A DNA stretch of 64,000 bases from positions 62,001 to 126,000 of the forward strand of contig JAWKSY010000010.1 in the NCBI GenBank assembly GCA_041402125.1, written 5' to 3'. Made by a program: the position numbers and the translations under genes. Position 1 is the first letter of the stretch. The number at the start of each line of letters is the position of its first letter. Positions 10,801 to 19,090 of this stretch are shown here, in pieces. The notes under the pieces are model-generated. The model was not told the DNA's origin and made no database searches. It saw only the letters and a list, made by a program, of their open reading frames with translations. This DNA is from JAWKSY01 sp041402125. GTDB lineage: Bacteria > Planctomycetota > GCA-002687715 > DRQF01.

Positions 10801-10990
10801 GCTCGCCCGGGGCATCATGGGCGGTCTCCTCCTCTCCACCGTCGCCACGCTCTTCGTCGTGCCGATCGTCTACACCCTCCTCGACGACCTCCGCGGGCTC
10901 GCCGGAGACGTGCTCCTCGGGCGCGCGCGGCGGCGCGAGGACCCCGCCCGCGACGCCGCGGCCGGGTTGGGAGGCGCCGAGGGCGCTTGA
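7811..10990 (+). CDS. RND efflux permease, second of a pair
   Basis: A 1059-residue permease of the same superfamily, starting at a GTG that overlaps the previous stop by four bases. It has the standard layout: TM1 (VTVLMLFMSAVLVGFLA), porter subdomains, AVGMLVDNAIVVVENIV with the relay Asp, a second porter half, and GIVVNNGIVFLDCAH plus RLRPICMTTATTVIGLFPMAI at the end. It lacks the long insertions of its neighbour. One adaptor followed by two unlike permeases recalls heteromeric systems such as MdtABC; whether these two form mixed trimers is inference. The next gene, ribH, starts 44 bases on and is probably unrelated. Confidence 0.93.
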   Translation: MNGPVARIVALTLKRRVTVLMLFMSAVLVGFLAQTNLQLQFLPSGFVNSSVSIQIPVPNANPVEVEEQVTKPTEEVLRQISGLEEIETRSSKDRSSINISFARGRDPNEAFAEVRDLMEVAKLRWPDDVQEYTTFRFNLDTDLPVFQFGLLLDEWESDTAFIIDEKVVKELESVDGVARVEAWGIVEETIRIFVDKEKSRALGVSLFELAQSLGADNRDVIGGRMTDGGQHFYLRSLGRFRDLDELRDFTVRPGVRLRDVAEVTAAKALRNFVFRMNGKRAVWFLVNKEATANTVDVCRGIRERIDEKIGRDRRIVEKGWTIYRNDLNDFGRVVESSLSTLVRAALIGGLLAIVPLFCFLRRIRLTIIIGLAIPTSLLIGLALLYFGGDTLNILSMLGFTIAVGMLVDNAIVVVENIVRYRELGRGPFDAALEGTAEVALAITLATLTTVVAFIPLLFLDGAQELSWFATAVSLPVCYTVLASLLVALVFVPLATIVLYPGHEAGSRGLFRRLAHLALAPLYFAAHLIDLAIEGFSRVHRNLLGWSLDNRLAALGIMFAVCGAVTGLAMKHTELSQFSDESGGRIRIRVTMDANFTLTDANEVFGQLYESVAGVSDEIGMDYCFYFFRKDRGSLQVGLVDREPEAAKKAVEVLRETLPNLPGVKWAVGVERQNEDRTSVPVTVYGPDVGTLARISDEMIDLLEARPEISEVTGGIGRSEDEIVIVPDRERMQLFRIEPRTLMGTVQYGIRGQRLPDFQSGDQKLPLIIEFDDASATSLPDLAGMRIWSQSGTTFPLSQVADIRYAKGYGEIRKQNGQSSFALLLSSVDASREEIAGAAREVLADYSLPPGYRYSETTGEDLQEQLGEVMKMLLLAGILVMLLMGVLFESVMLPPAVFFTIPFAFMGSLWALAATGTNLDMVGMIGAIVLLGIVVNNGIVFLDCAHSLRQRVGDRREALLEAGRIRLRPICMTTATTVIGLFPMAITEASGSFVSYKALARGIMGGLLLSTVATLFVVPIVYTLLDDLRGLAGDVLLGRARRREDPARDAAAGLGGAEGA

Positions 10991-11034
10991 TAGACTCCCG
11001 GGCCCGATTCCGGGACCGAGGACCCTCGCAGACC

Positions 11035-11522
11035 ATGGCCCAGCACATCGACGGCGGCATCGACGGCGCCGGACTCCGGATCGGAGTCGTCACCGCCCGC
11101 TTCAACGAATTCGTGACGCGCGCGCTCCGGGACGGGGCCCTGCGGACCCTGCGCGAGCTCGGCTGCGCGGACGAGGACGTCCACGAGGTCTGGGTGCCCG
11201 GGGCCTTCGAGATCGCCCACGCCGGACAGCGCCTCATCGAGGACCTCGATCTCGACGCCGTGATCGGCCTCGGGGCGGTCATCCGGGGCGAGACCGCCCA
11301 CTTCGACTACGTCTGCCAGGGCGTGACCCAGGGCGTCACCCAGGTCGCGGTCGCGACCGGACGCCCTTCGCCTTCGGCGTCCTCACCGTGGACGAGACCG
11401 AGCAGGCCGTGGCCCGCGCGGGCGACGGTCCCGACAACAAGGGATCGGAGGCCGCGCTCGTCGCGGTCGAGATGGCCCGCCTCGACCGGGCGCTGGCCGA
11501 ACGACGGGGCGCGCGATCGTGA
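11035..11522 (+). CDS. ribH: 6,7-dimethyl-8-ribityllumazine synthase (one apparent frameshift)
   Basis: Penultimate enzyme of riboflavin synthesis, condensing the ribityl-aminopyrimidine with dihydroxybutanone phosphate. Family motifs are clear: VVTARFNEFVTRAL, VPGAFEIAHAGQRL and GLGAVIRGETAHFDYV. Near 11372 (ACGCCCTTCG) the frame breaks. Restoring one base gives PFAFGVLTVDETEQAVARAG and the remaining C-terminus, ending in a TGA at 11520 that overlaps the nusB GTG start by four bases. With the repair the protein is about 162 residues, the normal length. The conserved ending and overlap argue for a sequence error, not inactivation. ribH-nusB adjacency is common in bacteria. Confidence 0.9.
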
Positions 11523-11920
11523 AGAAGCGGACGCGCGGGCGCGAACTCGCCCTCAAGTACCTCTACGGCAGCGAGCTCGGCCTCGGCGACGAGGTCACGG
11601 ACTTCGACCGCTTCGCCCGCGACCAGGAGACGGTCGAGGAGGTGCGACAGTTCGCCGGCGCCCTGGTGACCGGCGTGCTCGAGAACCGGGCCGCGCTGCG
11701 CAAGCGCATCGAGAAGAACATCGAGAACTGGACCTGGAAGCGACTCGCGGTCCTCGATCGGGTCCTCCTCCTGATCGGCGCCCACGAGATCACCGATCGG
11801 GCCGACATTCCCGACACCGTCACGATCAACGAGATCGTCGAGCTCGCCAAGCGCTACGGATCGCAGGGTTCGGGACGCTTCGTCAACGGAGTCCTCGACG
11901 CTCTCGCGCGCAAGGGCTGA
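11519..11920 (+). CDS. nusB: Transcription antitermination factor NusB
   Basis: A 133-residue all-helical RNA-binding protein that acts with NusE (S10) on boxA of rRNA leaders. It has the typical start KKRTRGRELALKYLYG, a middle segment with many charged helices, and the diagnostic end VTINEIVELAKRYGSQGSGRFVNGVLDALAR. The GTG start at 11519 overlaps the end of ribH by four bases. ftsY begins 10 bases after the stop, so ribH-nusB-ftsY look co-transcribed. Confidence 0.95.
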   Translation: MKKRTRGRELALKYLYGSELGLGDEVTDFDRFARDQETVEEVRQFAGALVTGVLENRAALRKRIEKNIENWTWKRLAVLDRVLLLIGAHEITDRADIPDTVTINEIVELAKRYGSQGSGRFVNGVLDALARKG

Positions 11921-11930
11921 GGAGAGACCC

Positions 11931-12848
11931 GTGTTCAAGAAGCTCACCGAGAAGCTGAAGCGGGGGATCGCAAAGACCAAGGAGAAGCTCCTCGGCGGCC
12001 TCAAGGCCGTCCTCCCCTTCGGCCGCGATCTCGACGCGGACCTGATCGACGAGATGGAGGATTACCTCTACAGCGCCGACATCGGGCCGCGCACCGTCAC
12101 CAAGATCGTCGAGGCCGTTCGCGAGTCCTTCCGGAAGAAGGAGATCCGGACGACCGACGAGTGCTTCGACTTCCTGAAGCGGCACCTCCGCGCGATCATG
12201 GCCGACGACCGCCGCGGGCTGAACCTCGCGAAGGAGGGGCCGACCGTCGTTCTCGTGGCCGGCGTCAACGGCAGCGGCAAGACGACCTCGATCGCGAAGC
12301 TCGGGCACATCCTCTCGCGCGGCGGGAAGAAGGTGATGTTCGCGGCCTCGGACACCTTCCGCGCCGCCGCGGTCGAGCAGCTCACGATCTGGGCCGGCCG
12401 CCTCGGCGCCGACATCGTCAAGAAGCAGCAGGGCTCCGATCCCGCTTCCGTCGCCTTCGACGCCTGCGAGGCGGCCCGGGCCCGCGGCGTGGACTTCCTC
12501 ATCGTGGACACCGCCGGCCGCCTGCACACGCAGAAGAACCTCATGCAGGAGCTCGGGAAGATCTCGCGCGTGCTCGGCAAGCGCATCGAGGGCGCGCCGC
12601 ACGAGGTCATCCTCGTCCTCGACGCCAACAACGGCCAGAACGCCATCGCCCAGGCCGAGGAGTTCAAGGGCTGCATCGACGTGACCGGACTCTTCCTCAC
12701 GAAGCTGGACGGCACGGCGAAGGGCGGCGCCGTGATCGGCATCCGCGACCAGATCGACGTCCCGGTGAAGTACATCGGGATCGGAGAAAAAGCGGAAGAT
12801 ATCGAAGAGTTCGACCCCGACGCCTTCGTCGAAGCGCTGTTCTCCTGA
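11931..12848 (+). CDS. ftsY: Signal recognition particle receptor FtsY
   Basis: SRP-receptor GTPase that docks ribosome-SRP complexes at the membrane. The 305-residue protein has only a short basic N-terminus (KKLTEKLKRGIAKTKEKLL) in place of a long acidic A domain. The NG domain is complete: G1 GVNGSGKTTSIAKLG, the DTFRAAAVEQL signature, G3 DTAGRLHTQKNLMQEL, G4 TKLDGTAKGG, and closing GIGEKAEDIEEFDPDAFVEALF. GTG start. It is the last gene of the ribH-nusB-ftsY run, 66 bases before the next gene. Confidence 0.96.
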   Translation: MFKKLTEKLKRGIAKTKEKLLGGLKAVLPFGRDLDADLIDEMEDYLYSADIGPRTVTKIVEAVRESFRKKEIRTTDECFDFLKRHLRAIMADDRRGLNLAKEGPTVVLVAGVNGSGKTTSIAKLGHILSRGGKKVMFAASDTFRAAAVEQLTIWAGRLGADIVKKQQGSDPASVAFDACEAARARGVDFLIVDTAGRLHTQKNLMQELGKISRVLGKRIEGAPHEVILVLDANNGQNAIAQAEEFKGCIDVTGLFLTKLDGTAKGGAVIGIRDQIDVPVKYIGIGEKAEDIEEFDPDAFVEALFS

Positions 12849-12914
12849 TCGCGGGGCGGCCTCCGGACGGCCCGCGTCGGGAGCCGCCGCCGCCACGTCA
12901 CGACCGGGGATCCC

Positions 12915-15518
12915 ATGTCGCGCATCCTGGCCCTCGCCCTGATCGTCGTCCCCCTCGCCGCCGGAGGCGCCTTCTCCGACTTCGACCAGCCGAAGGCGGT
13001 CCTGCTCTCCGTCCTCGGCCTCGGCCTCGCCTGGCGCCTCCTGCGCGACGGCGCGGGCGGCCCCGCCCTCGCGCGCAGCGTGGTGATCCCGTGCCTCCTC
13101 GGCCTGGGGACGCTCGCCCTCGGCGCGGTCCTGGCCCGCGGCGCGGACCTCATCCCCGTCTCGGGCGAGCTCGCGCGCCTGGGCCTCGCCATCGATCCTG
13201 GCCGCGGCGAGCCGCGCCGAACGCACCTCGCGCCTGGCGCTCCTCGTCGCCGGCGCGGCCGTGCCGGCGCTCCTCCTCGGAGCGCAGGTCCTGCTCGAGT
13301 CCGGCCTCTTCCCTCTCGACGTCCCCTTCCGGGCGGGTGAGTTCACCTCCACGATCGGCAACCGCGGACTCGTCGCCGAGCTCGCGGTGCTGTCGCTGGG
13401 CTTCTCCGTCGCCCTCGTCGCCCTCCCCGGGCGCGGGACCCGGGCCGCCGGCCTCCTCTTCCTCGCGGCGAACCTCGGGGCCATCGTCCTCGCGGACTCG
13501 CGCTCGGGCTGGCTCGGCGCCGCCGCGGCCGGCGCGGTCGCCGGAGTCGTGGCCTGGCTGGCGCGCGGCGCGGAGGGCGACCGGCGCGAAGGAGCCCGAC
13601 CGGGGCGCGGGCCGGGCCTCGTCGCCTTCGGCCTCCTCGCGCTCGTCCTCGGCGCCTTCGGCGCCGCGCGACTCGAGATCGCGAACCCCTCACGTGCCTC
13701 GCGACGGTGGTCGACCCCGACCACCCCAGCAACCGGGTCCGCCTCGAACTCGCGTCGGACGCCTGGGAGATGTGGCGCGACCACCCGATCTTCGGCGTGG
13801 GCCCGGGCCGCTTCGGCCTCGAGCATCCCGCCTATCGCGGCGCGCGCGAGTGGAGCCTCTCCGGCGTGACGAGCCACGTCCGCACGCCGCACGACGAACC
13901 CCTGCGCATCCTCGCCGAGTCCGGTCTCCTCGGCGCCCTCGCCGCCCTCTTCGTCCTGTGGCGCCTCGTGCGGGCGCTGGGGCGACGCGCGCTCCGCGGC
14001 GAACCCGCCGACCGCGCGGTCGCTCTCGGCGCGCTGGCGGGCCTCGGCGGCCTCCTGGCGACGAGCCTGGTGTGGTTCCCCTTCCGTCAGCCCGCGACCT
14101 CCTCTGGCCGCGGCGCTCGCGGAGCCGCCCTCCGGGCGCGCGACGAGCGCCCGGCGGGCCGCCTCGCGGTCGTCCTGGCGCTGGTCGCGATCTCGGCCTC
14201 CGTCCTGCTCCTGCTCTTCGCCGAGGCCGACGCGGCGGGAACCGCCGCCCGGGATCGGCTCGAGGCCGGAAAGCGGGAGCTGGCGCGGGTCCTCCGCGAC
14301 GAACCCGCCTCGGCGTGGCCGCCCGCGATCACGGCCGTGGGCGGCGATGCGACCCGGTGCCTGCAGGCCGGCCGCCGGTCCTTCGTGGGGCCCGAGCTGC
14401 GCTACCGGCTCCTGCTGGGAGCGGCCGACCTCGTCGCCGAGGCCCGGCGCCTCGAGGCGCTCGCGAGCCGGCTCGAGGACGACGCCTGGCGCGCTCCGGT
14501 CGCGAACGCGGCCCGCGCCTTCCCCACCGACCGCGAGCTCCAGGAAGGGCTGGAGGAGGCGGCCGCGCGCGCGCCGAAGCACCTCCTCCTCGTCCGACTG
14601 CTGGCGCGCACCGAACTCGCGCGGGGACGCACCGCCGAGGCCGACTCGCGACTGCGGGCGCGCCTCGTCGAGAATCCCGACACGCCGCTCGTCCGCCGCG
14701 ACCTCGCCGACCTCTGCCTGGCGGACGTCGCGCAGGCCGACGGTCCGACCTCCGCCGCCCTCTACGAGACCGCGATCGATCTCCTCGAGGCCGAGCTCGA
14801 GCGCTACCCCCGCGGCGTCGAGGGCGACGCGACCTGGGAGAAGCTGGCGCGGGCGACCGGCCGCCAGGGCCGCCTGACGGACGCCCTCGAGGTCGTGCGC
14901 GAGTGGAACCGGCGCGCGGGCTCCTCCGACCTCCGCTGGTCGGTCGGCGGCGAGATCGCCCTTCGTTTCGGCGAGTCGCCCGAAAGCCTGGGCCGCTTCC
15001 TGGCCGCCGAGGCTCCGGGCTACGCTCCGCCCGAGGTCGCCTCCGCGGTCGCGGCGCTCGACGGCCTGGAGCCGGCAGAGGCCCACCGGCGCCTCCTCGC
15101 GATGCTCGGCCGCCATCCCGACGATCCCGCGGTGCTCGCGGCGCTCGAGCGGGTCATCGCCGATCTCTCGGCGGCCTCCCCCGATCCCGAGGTGCGGCGT
15201 CGTTACCGGGACGATCGCTCGCGGGCGATCGCGCGCGCCAAGGTGCTCTACGCCGCCGAGCAGCTCCGCGACGGCGAGATCCGTCTCGCGCGTATCAGCC
15301 TCCGGGCGGCGCTCCGGACCTGGCCGGCCCAGGGCGACGCCCACGTGCTCGGCGCGCTCCTCGCCCTCCGGGACGGGGACGAGACGGGCGCGATCGAGAT
15401 CCTCCTCGAGTGGCGTCGTCAGGGTTTCTCCCGACCCTCGGCGCTGGCCGTCTTCCCCGATCTCGCCCCCCTCCTGTCGCATCCGAAGCTCGCTTCCTGG
15501 ATCGAGAACGAAGGCTGA
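12915..15518 (+). CDS. O-antigen ligase-like membrane protein with C-terminal TPR-type region (two apparent frameshifts)
   Basis: Three open frames join into one about 868-residue product. Part one (12915 to about 13193) is hydrophobic helices. Part two (to about 13695) continues with SILAAASRAERTSRLALLV, GEFTSTIGNRGLVAELAVL and ADSRSGWLG, the Gly-Asn-Arg and Ser-Arg signatures of Wzy/WaaL-type polymerases and ligases. Part three gives DHPIFGVGPGRFGLEHPAY and TPHDEPLRILAESGLLG, also typical. The remaining about 450 residues are a soluble helical-repeat region (ELARGRTAEADSRLRARL and similar), likely TPR. Such proteins act on envelope polysaccharide or glycosylate proteins; the substrate is unknown. 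The breaks near 13193 and 13695 are probably sequence errors. Confidence 0.8.
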
Positions 15519-15568
15519 GCTACCCTCGGATTCCCTGCTGGCTCGCTCCTCGATCGGGAATCCTCCGC

Positions 15569-17143
15569 ATGCTGAAGTCCCTCACCGCCGCGCTCGCTCT
15601 CGTCCTCCTGCTCCTCACCGGCGGGCTCTCGGCCCAGGACAAGGAGGCCACGCGCGAGGAGGCGGACGCCGCGATCGCCGAGTACGAGAAGTACGGGAAG
15701 AACTCGAACGAACACGTCCGTCGCTCCGCGGTGGACGACCTCGGCAACTGCAACCACCCGGACGTCGTCCCGCTCCTGCTCGCGGCGATGGAGGACAAGT
15801 CCGACACCGTCCGCGCCACGGTGCCCTCCGCGCTCGTCAAGCAGACGACCAAGGGCGCCTACTTCCAGCTCACGCGCGAACTGGGCAAGAACAAGGACCT
15901 CGACACCCGCCTCGCGATCCTCGACACCTTCAAGGTCAACCGACCCCAGGTCGCCTACGACAAGGTCCTCGAGTTCGCCGAGGGCAAGACCTTCGAGCTG
16001 CGCGTCGTGGCCGCCCAGCTCCTCGGCCTCCTCGAGAGCGAGAACAAGAAGAGCGAGAAGGCGTTGATGGAGCTCCTGAAGGACTCCGAGCCCCAGGTCC
16101 GGATCGTGGCGATCGACTCGCTGGCGCGGCTGAAGTACAAGGACTTCCACGACCTCTGCCTGAAGACGATGCGCGAGGACAAGGACTGGCGGGTCCAGTC
16201 GGCCGCGGTGGCGGCCATCCCGGCGCTGCGCCTGAAGGAGAGCGTCATCCCCCTCATCGACTTCCTGGGCGAGGCCGAGGGCCGCCTCGCGGACGACGTC
16301 TACCACACGCTCGTCGAGCTCACCGGCGAGGACTACCCGCCGAAGCCCGAGCGCTGGAAGAAGTGGTGGGATCGCCTCCCGCCGACCTGGGAGCCGCCCA
16401 GCCCGGCGGAGCTCGACGCCCGCCGGGAGAAGCTCGCCAAGTCCATGGCCGCCTACGGCGCCTCGGACGGCGGTCGCCCCTACCACGGCATCCAGACCCG
16501 CTCGCAGCGCATCCTCTTCGTCCTCGACGTCTCCTACAGCATGAAGCAGAAGGTCGTCATCAAGGACCTCTCGGAGACGGAGCAGAAGGAGTTCAAGGAG
16601 CGCTACGGCAAGCCCGACGGGACCTTCTACGACTCGAAGATCGAGATCGCCCGCGAGGAGCTGATCAACTACCTCGCGACCCTGCCCCCCTACGTCTCCT
16701 TCAACATCATCCTCTTCAACTCCGAGGTGAAGAAGTGGAAGCCCGGCCTGGTGAAGGCCTCGGGCGGCAGCCGCTCCTCCGCGATCAAGTTCCTGAGCCG
16801 GCTCGATCCGGAGTGGCTCGACTCCGTGACCACCCAGGGCAAGGGCAGCACGAACACCTTCGGGGCGATGAACGCCGTGTTCGGTCTGAAGGACGAGCCC
16901 CAGATGAAGCCGACCAAGAACCACAAGGTGGACGGCGACACGGTCTTCTTCCTGACCGACGGCCTCCCCGAGGTCGGAGAGATCACCGACACCGACCAGC
17001 TCCTCGAGTACTTCTTCCGCATCAACAACACGATGAAGATCTGCTTCCACGTCATCACCTTCGGCGTGAGCAACCGGTCCTTCCTCAAGCCGATGGCCGA
17101 GCAGACGGGCGGACGCTACGTGGAGATCGCGGGCGGCAAGTGA
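15569..17143 (+). CDS. Secreted HEAT-repeat and von Willebrand factor A domain protein
   Basis: A 524-residue protein with a cleavable signal peptide (LTAALALVLLLLTGGLSAQ). Residues about 45-255 form HEAT-like repeats (VRRSAVDDLGNCNHPDVVPLLLAAMED is one unit). From about 310 a VWA domain begins: RILFVLDVSYSMKQK supplies the DxSxS metal site, GKGSTNTFGAM the Thr, and VFFLTDGLPEVGE the Asp, so the MIDAS looks intact. The role is likely protein-protein contact outside the cytoplasm. HEAT plus VWA architectures recur in planctomycetes, but the function is not known. It ends at a perfect 16-bp hairpin shared with the convergent gene. Confidence 0.85.
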   Translation: MLKSLTAALALVLLLLTGGLSAQDKEATREEADAAIAEYEKYGKNSNEHVRRSAVDDLGNCNHPDVVPLLLAAMEDKSDTVRATVPSALVKQTTKGAYFQLTRELGKNKDLDTRLAILDTFKVNRPQVAYDKVLEFAEGKTFELRVVAAQLLGLLESENKKSEKALMELLKDSEPQVRIVAIDSLARLKYKDFHDLCLKTMREDKDWRVQSAAVAAIPALRLKESVIPLIDFLGEAEGRLADDVYHTLVELTGEDYPPKPERWKKWWDRLPPTWEPPSPAELDARREKLAKSMAAYGASDGGRPYHGIQTRSQRILFVLDVSYSMKQKVVIKDLSETEQKEFKERYGKPDGTFYDSKIEIAREELINYLATLPPYVSFNIILFNSEVKKWKPGLVKASGGSRSSAIKFLSRLDPEWLDSVTTQGKGSTNTFGAMNAVFGLKDEPQMKPTKNHKVDGDTVFFLTDGLPEVGEITDTDQLLEYFFRINNTMKICFHVITFGVSNRSFLKPMAEQTGGRYVEIAGGK

Positions 17144-17164
17144 TCCGGGCGCCCCGGGAACGAG

Positions 17165-17202
17165 GAGGCCCGCCGTCCCCGGCATCGGGGACGGCGGGCC
17201 TC
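17165..17202. terminator. Perfect 16-bp hairpin between convergent genes
   Basis: Arms GAGGCCCGCCGTCCCC (17165-17180) and GGGGACGGCGGGCCTC (17187-17202) pair perfectly around a 6-base loop. The hairpin lies between the VWA gene stop (17143) and the convergent gene end (17229). No T-run follows on either side. It is placed to act as a bidirectional terminator. Confidence 0.7.
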
Positions 17203-17228
17203 TCGCGTTCCGGCCGGCGAGGTCGCGA

Positions 17229-18527
17229 TCAGATCGCGGGGTAGGTCTCGAGGACCCAGGCCCGCCAGGCCTCGTCGAGCTGGATGGGGGTGAGATCGAA
17301 GGCGGTCTTGAGGGCGCGCCGGGCGCTCTCGAGCGTGGTCTCCCGATCTCCCTTCTTCTTGAGCAGGTTGAGGAAGACCCCCATCGCCTTCTGGTCCTTC
17401 TGCATGAGGTAGCTCATCAGGGACCAGGCGTTCAGGTGCATCTCCCAGCTCAGGCCGTTGTCGCCCTCGGCCGCGAACCACTCGACCAGCGGCGGCACCT
17501 CCTTCTTGGCGATGTCCTTCCGGATCGAGGGCTTCCACTTCGAGATGAGCCGGGTCTTGGGGATCTTCCCCTCCCCGAAGATGTGCGTCGTGTAGCCGGT
17601 GTACTCGCGTCGCTCCATGAGGTGGCTGAAGCCCATGTGCACCCAGGTCGGCACGTCGTACTGGTAGGCGCGGAGCGCGGAGAGGAGGCAGTAGCTGAGC
17701 CGGTGCGTGAAGGCGTTGTTCAGCTCGTCGTCGTTCAGGCCCTCGCAGTGCAGCGCCGCGACCATGCTGCGATCGCGGAGGTTGTGCCAGCAGAAGCCGT
17801 CGGAGGCTTCCGAGTTCTCGCCGAGCGTGTAGGTGCTGAACTTCACGAAGTCCTTCTTCTTCCGGAAGATGTAGACCTCGAACTTGTTCTTCATCCCCAT
17901 CCAGGGGCCGGAGTAGGCGTAGTCCGCCGACTTGGGATCGTAGGCCACGAGGGCCTGGAAGTCGTCCAGGAGGCGCTGCGCCCGGAACCGGTAGAGGTGG
18001 GCGACGTGCTCGGGCGAGAGCGTCACGGTCTTGTCGGTGACGCGGGGGAAGACCGAGTGCAGGAGGCCGAGTTCGTAGTCGCGCCGCGGCATCACCACCT
18101 TCTTGGTGTTGAAGCCCGGGATGTCGCAGTACATCCGGAAGTTCGCGTCCTCCATGAAGACGGCGTCGCGCGAGGGCAGCTCCTTCTCGAGCCAGGCGAG
18201 CATGTCCTGGCCGTCCGTCTCCATCATCCGGAAGGCGCCGAAGGTCTGCTCCTTCCGTCCCTCGAACTCGGTCGGGTACTTCTTCACGACCTCGAAGGTC
18301 TGACGCATGTCGTCGCGGGTCTTGGCCTCGATCTTCCCCTTCTTGGAGCAAAAGGAGCAGAAGAAGTCGGGCTCGAGGATCAGCTTCCCCTTGCGCTTGT
18401 ATTCCGGCGGCTTCCGGAGGGGCGCGAACTCGTAGACGTCCGGACTCTCGGTCTTCTGCGCGCCGAGGGAGCCGACGAGGAAGGCGATCATGATGAGGGA
18501 GAGGGCGAGCGAGGTGCGCGGCGACAT
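17229..18527 (-). CDS. Secreted protein of unknown function with degenerate HExxH-like motif
   Basis: A 432-residue protein. I start it at MSPRTSLALS because a clean signal peptide follows (SLIMIAFLVGSLGAQ); the 52 codons upstream are low-complexity. A CSFC pair sits at residues 57-60. The stretch PTWVHMGFSHLMERREYTGY (294-312) looks like the helix of gluzincin-type peptidases, where HExxH is expected, but the catalytic Glu is Met (HMGFSH, 297-302). It may therefore be an inactive, peptidase-derived binding protein. A later helical part resembles the C-terminal half of such secreted proteins. I do not recognise a named family. It converges on the HEAT/VWA gene across a shared hairpin. Confidence 0.7.
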   Translation of the reverse strand: MSPRTSLALSLIMIAFLVGSLGAQKTESPDVYEFAPLRKPPEYKRKGKLILEPDFFCSFCSKKGKIEAKTRDDMRQTFEVVKKYPTEFEGRKEQTFGAFRMMETDGQDMLAWLEKELPSRDAVFMEDANFRMYCDIPGFNTKKVVMPRRDYELGLLHSVFPRVTDKTVTLSPEHVAHLYRFRAQRLLDDFQALVAYDPKSADYAYSGPWMGMKNKFEVYIFRKKKDFVKFSTYTLGENSEASDGFCWHNLRDRSMVAALHCEGLNDDELNNAFTHRLSYCLLSALRAYQYDVPTWVHMGFSHLMERREYTGYTTHIFGEGKIPKTRLISKWKPSIRKDIAKKEVPPLVEWFAAEGDNGLSWEMHLNAWSLMSYLMQKDQKAMGVFLNLLKKKGDRETTLESARRALKTAFDLTPIQLDEAWRAWVLETYPAI

Positions 18528-18637
18528 GGCGGTCCTTCCGGAACTCTCGGCGGCGGCCGCGGCCGGGTCCGGGCCGTCCCCGCTCCCCGCCGCGGGGTCA
18601 TGATGGCGACCCCCGCCGGTCGGGGACAAGCCGGGCC

Positions 18638-18672
18638 AAAAAGAACGGGGCGCCCTCTCGCGAGGGCGCCCC
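18638..18672 (-). terminator. Intrinsic terminator of the Lys/Ala-rich gene
   Basis: The stem GGGGCGCCCT / AGGGCGCCCC (18647-18672) is followed, reading the minus strand, by a T-rich tail (GTTCTTTTT). It lies 42 bases past the stop of the histone-H1-like gene at 18714. Confidence 0.85.
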
Positions 18673-18713
18673 GGAAACATCAAGACCCCGCCTTGCGGCA
18701 GGGTCCATCGTTC

Positions 18714-19007
18714 TCAGCGGCGACGGGTCACCTTCTTGGCGGCCGTCTTCTTGGCCGTCTTCTTGGCGGCCTTCTTCTTGGTCGCCTTCTTCTTGGTCGC
18801 CTTCTTGGCCACCTTCTTCTTGGCGGCCTTCTTCGCGACCTTCTTGGCGGCCTTCTTCTTGGTCGCCTTCTTGGCCACCTTCTTCTTGGCAGCCTTCTTC
18901 GCGACCTTCTTGGTGGCCTTCTTCGCGACCTTCTTCGTCGCCTTCTTCGCGACCCGCTTGGCCGGAGCCTTCTTGGTCACGGCTTTCTTCGCAACTTTCT
19001 TAGCCAA
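18714..19007 (-). CDS. Histone H1-like Lys/Ala-rich nucleoid protein
   Basis: A 97-residue protein made almost only of Lys, Ala, Val and Thr in KKVAKKA/KKATKKKA repeats, ending TAAKKVTRRR. Such eukaryotic H1-tail-like proteins bind DNA non-specifically and compact the nucleoid; that role is inferred from composition. I favour a TTG start at 19007 (MAKKVAKKAVTKK) because GAGGAG lies seven bases upstream; a start five codons earlier is possible. It is a single-gene unit with its own promoter (19091-19119) and T-tailed terminator (18638-18672), which suggests strong independent expression. The DNA contains a 66-bp tandem duplication. Confidence 0.85.
   Translation of the reverse strand: MAKKVAKKAVTKKAPAKRVAKKATKKVAKKATKKVAKKAAKKKVAKKATKKKAAKKVAKKAAKKKVAKKATKKKATKKKAAKKTAKKTAAKKVTRRR
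18784..18915. repeat. 66-bp direct tandem repeat, two copies
   Basis: Units 18784-18849 and 18850-18915 differ at two of 66 positions. They lie inside the Lys/Ala-rich gene and encode the same 22-residue block twice, so unequal crossing-over can change the protein length without shifting the frame. Confidence 0.85.
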
Positions 19008-19031
19008 TTCCCAACTCCTCAATCAGAGTCA

Positions 19032-19070
19032 GCTCGTCGATGGTCCCGTAAGCGGCGAGAGGGGACGAGC
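19032..19070. other. Hairpin containing GATGGTCCCGTAAGC
   Basis: The arms GCTCGTC (19032-19038) and GACGAGC (19064-19070) pair perfectly. The 15-base string GATGGTCCCGTAAGC follows the left arm directly. The same 15 bases occur in the non-coding transcript near 41763, also inside paired arms of different sequence. Here it lies, on the opposite strand, in the leader of the Lys/Ala-rich gene. Function unknown; coincidence is possible. Confidence 0.3.
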
Positions 19071-19090
19071 CACCTCCTCTCACCGAGAAA

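Noticed and set aside
11883..15482. Long minus-strand open frame opposite ftsY and the ligase/TPR gene
   Set aside because: Composition is a typical shadow; the plus strand has FtsY motifs.
18784..18915. Repeats that might be taken for a CRISPR array
   Set aside because: They are direct tandem repeats with no spacers, inside the Lys/Ala-rich coding gene.
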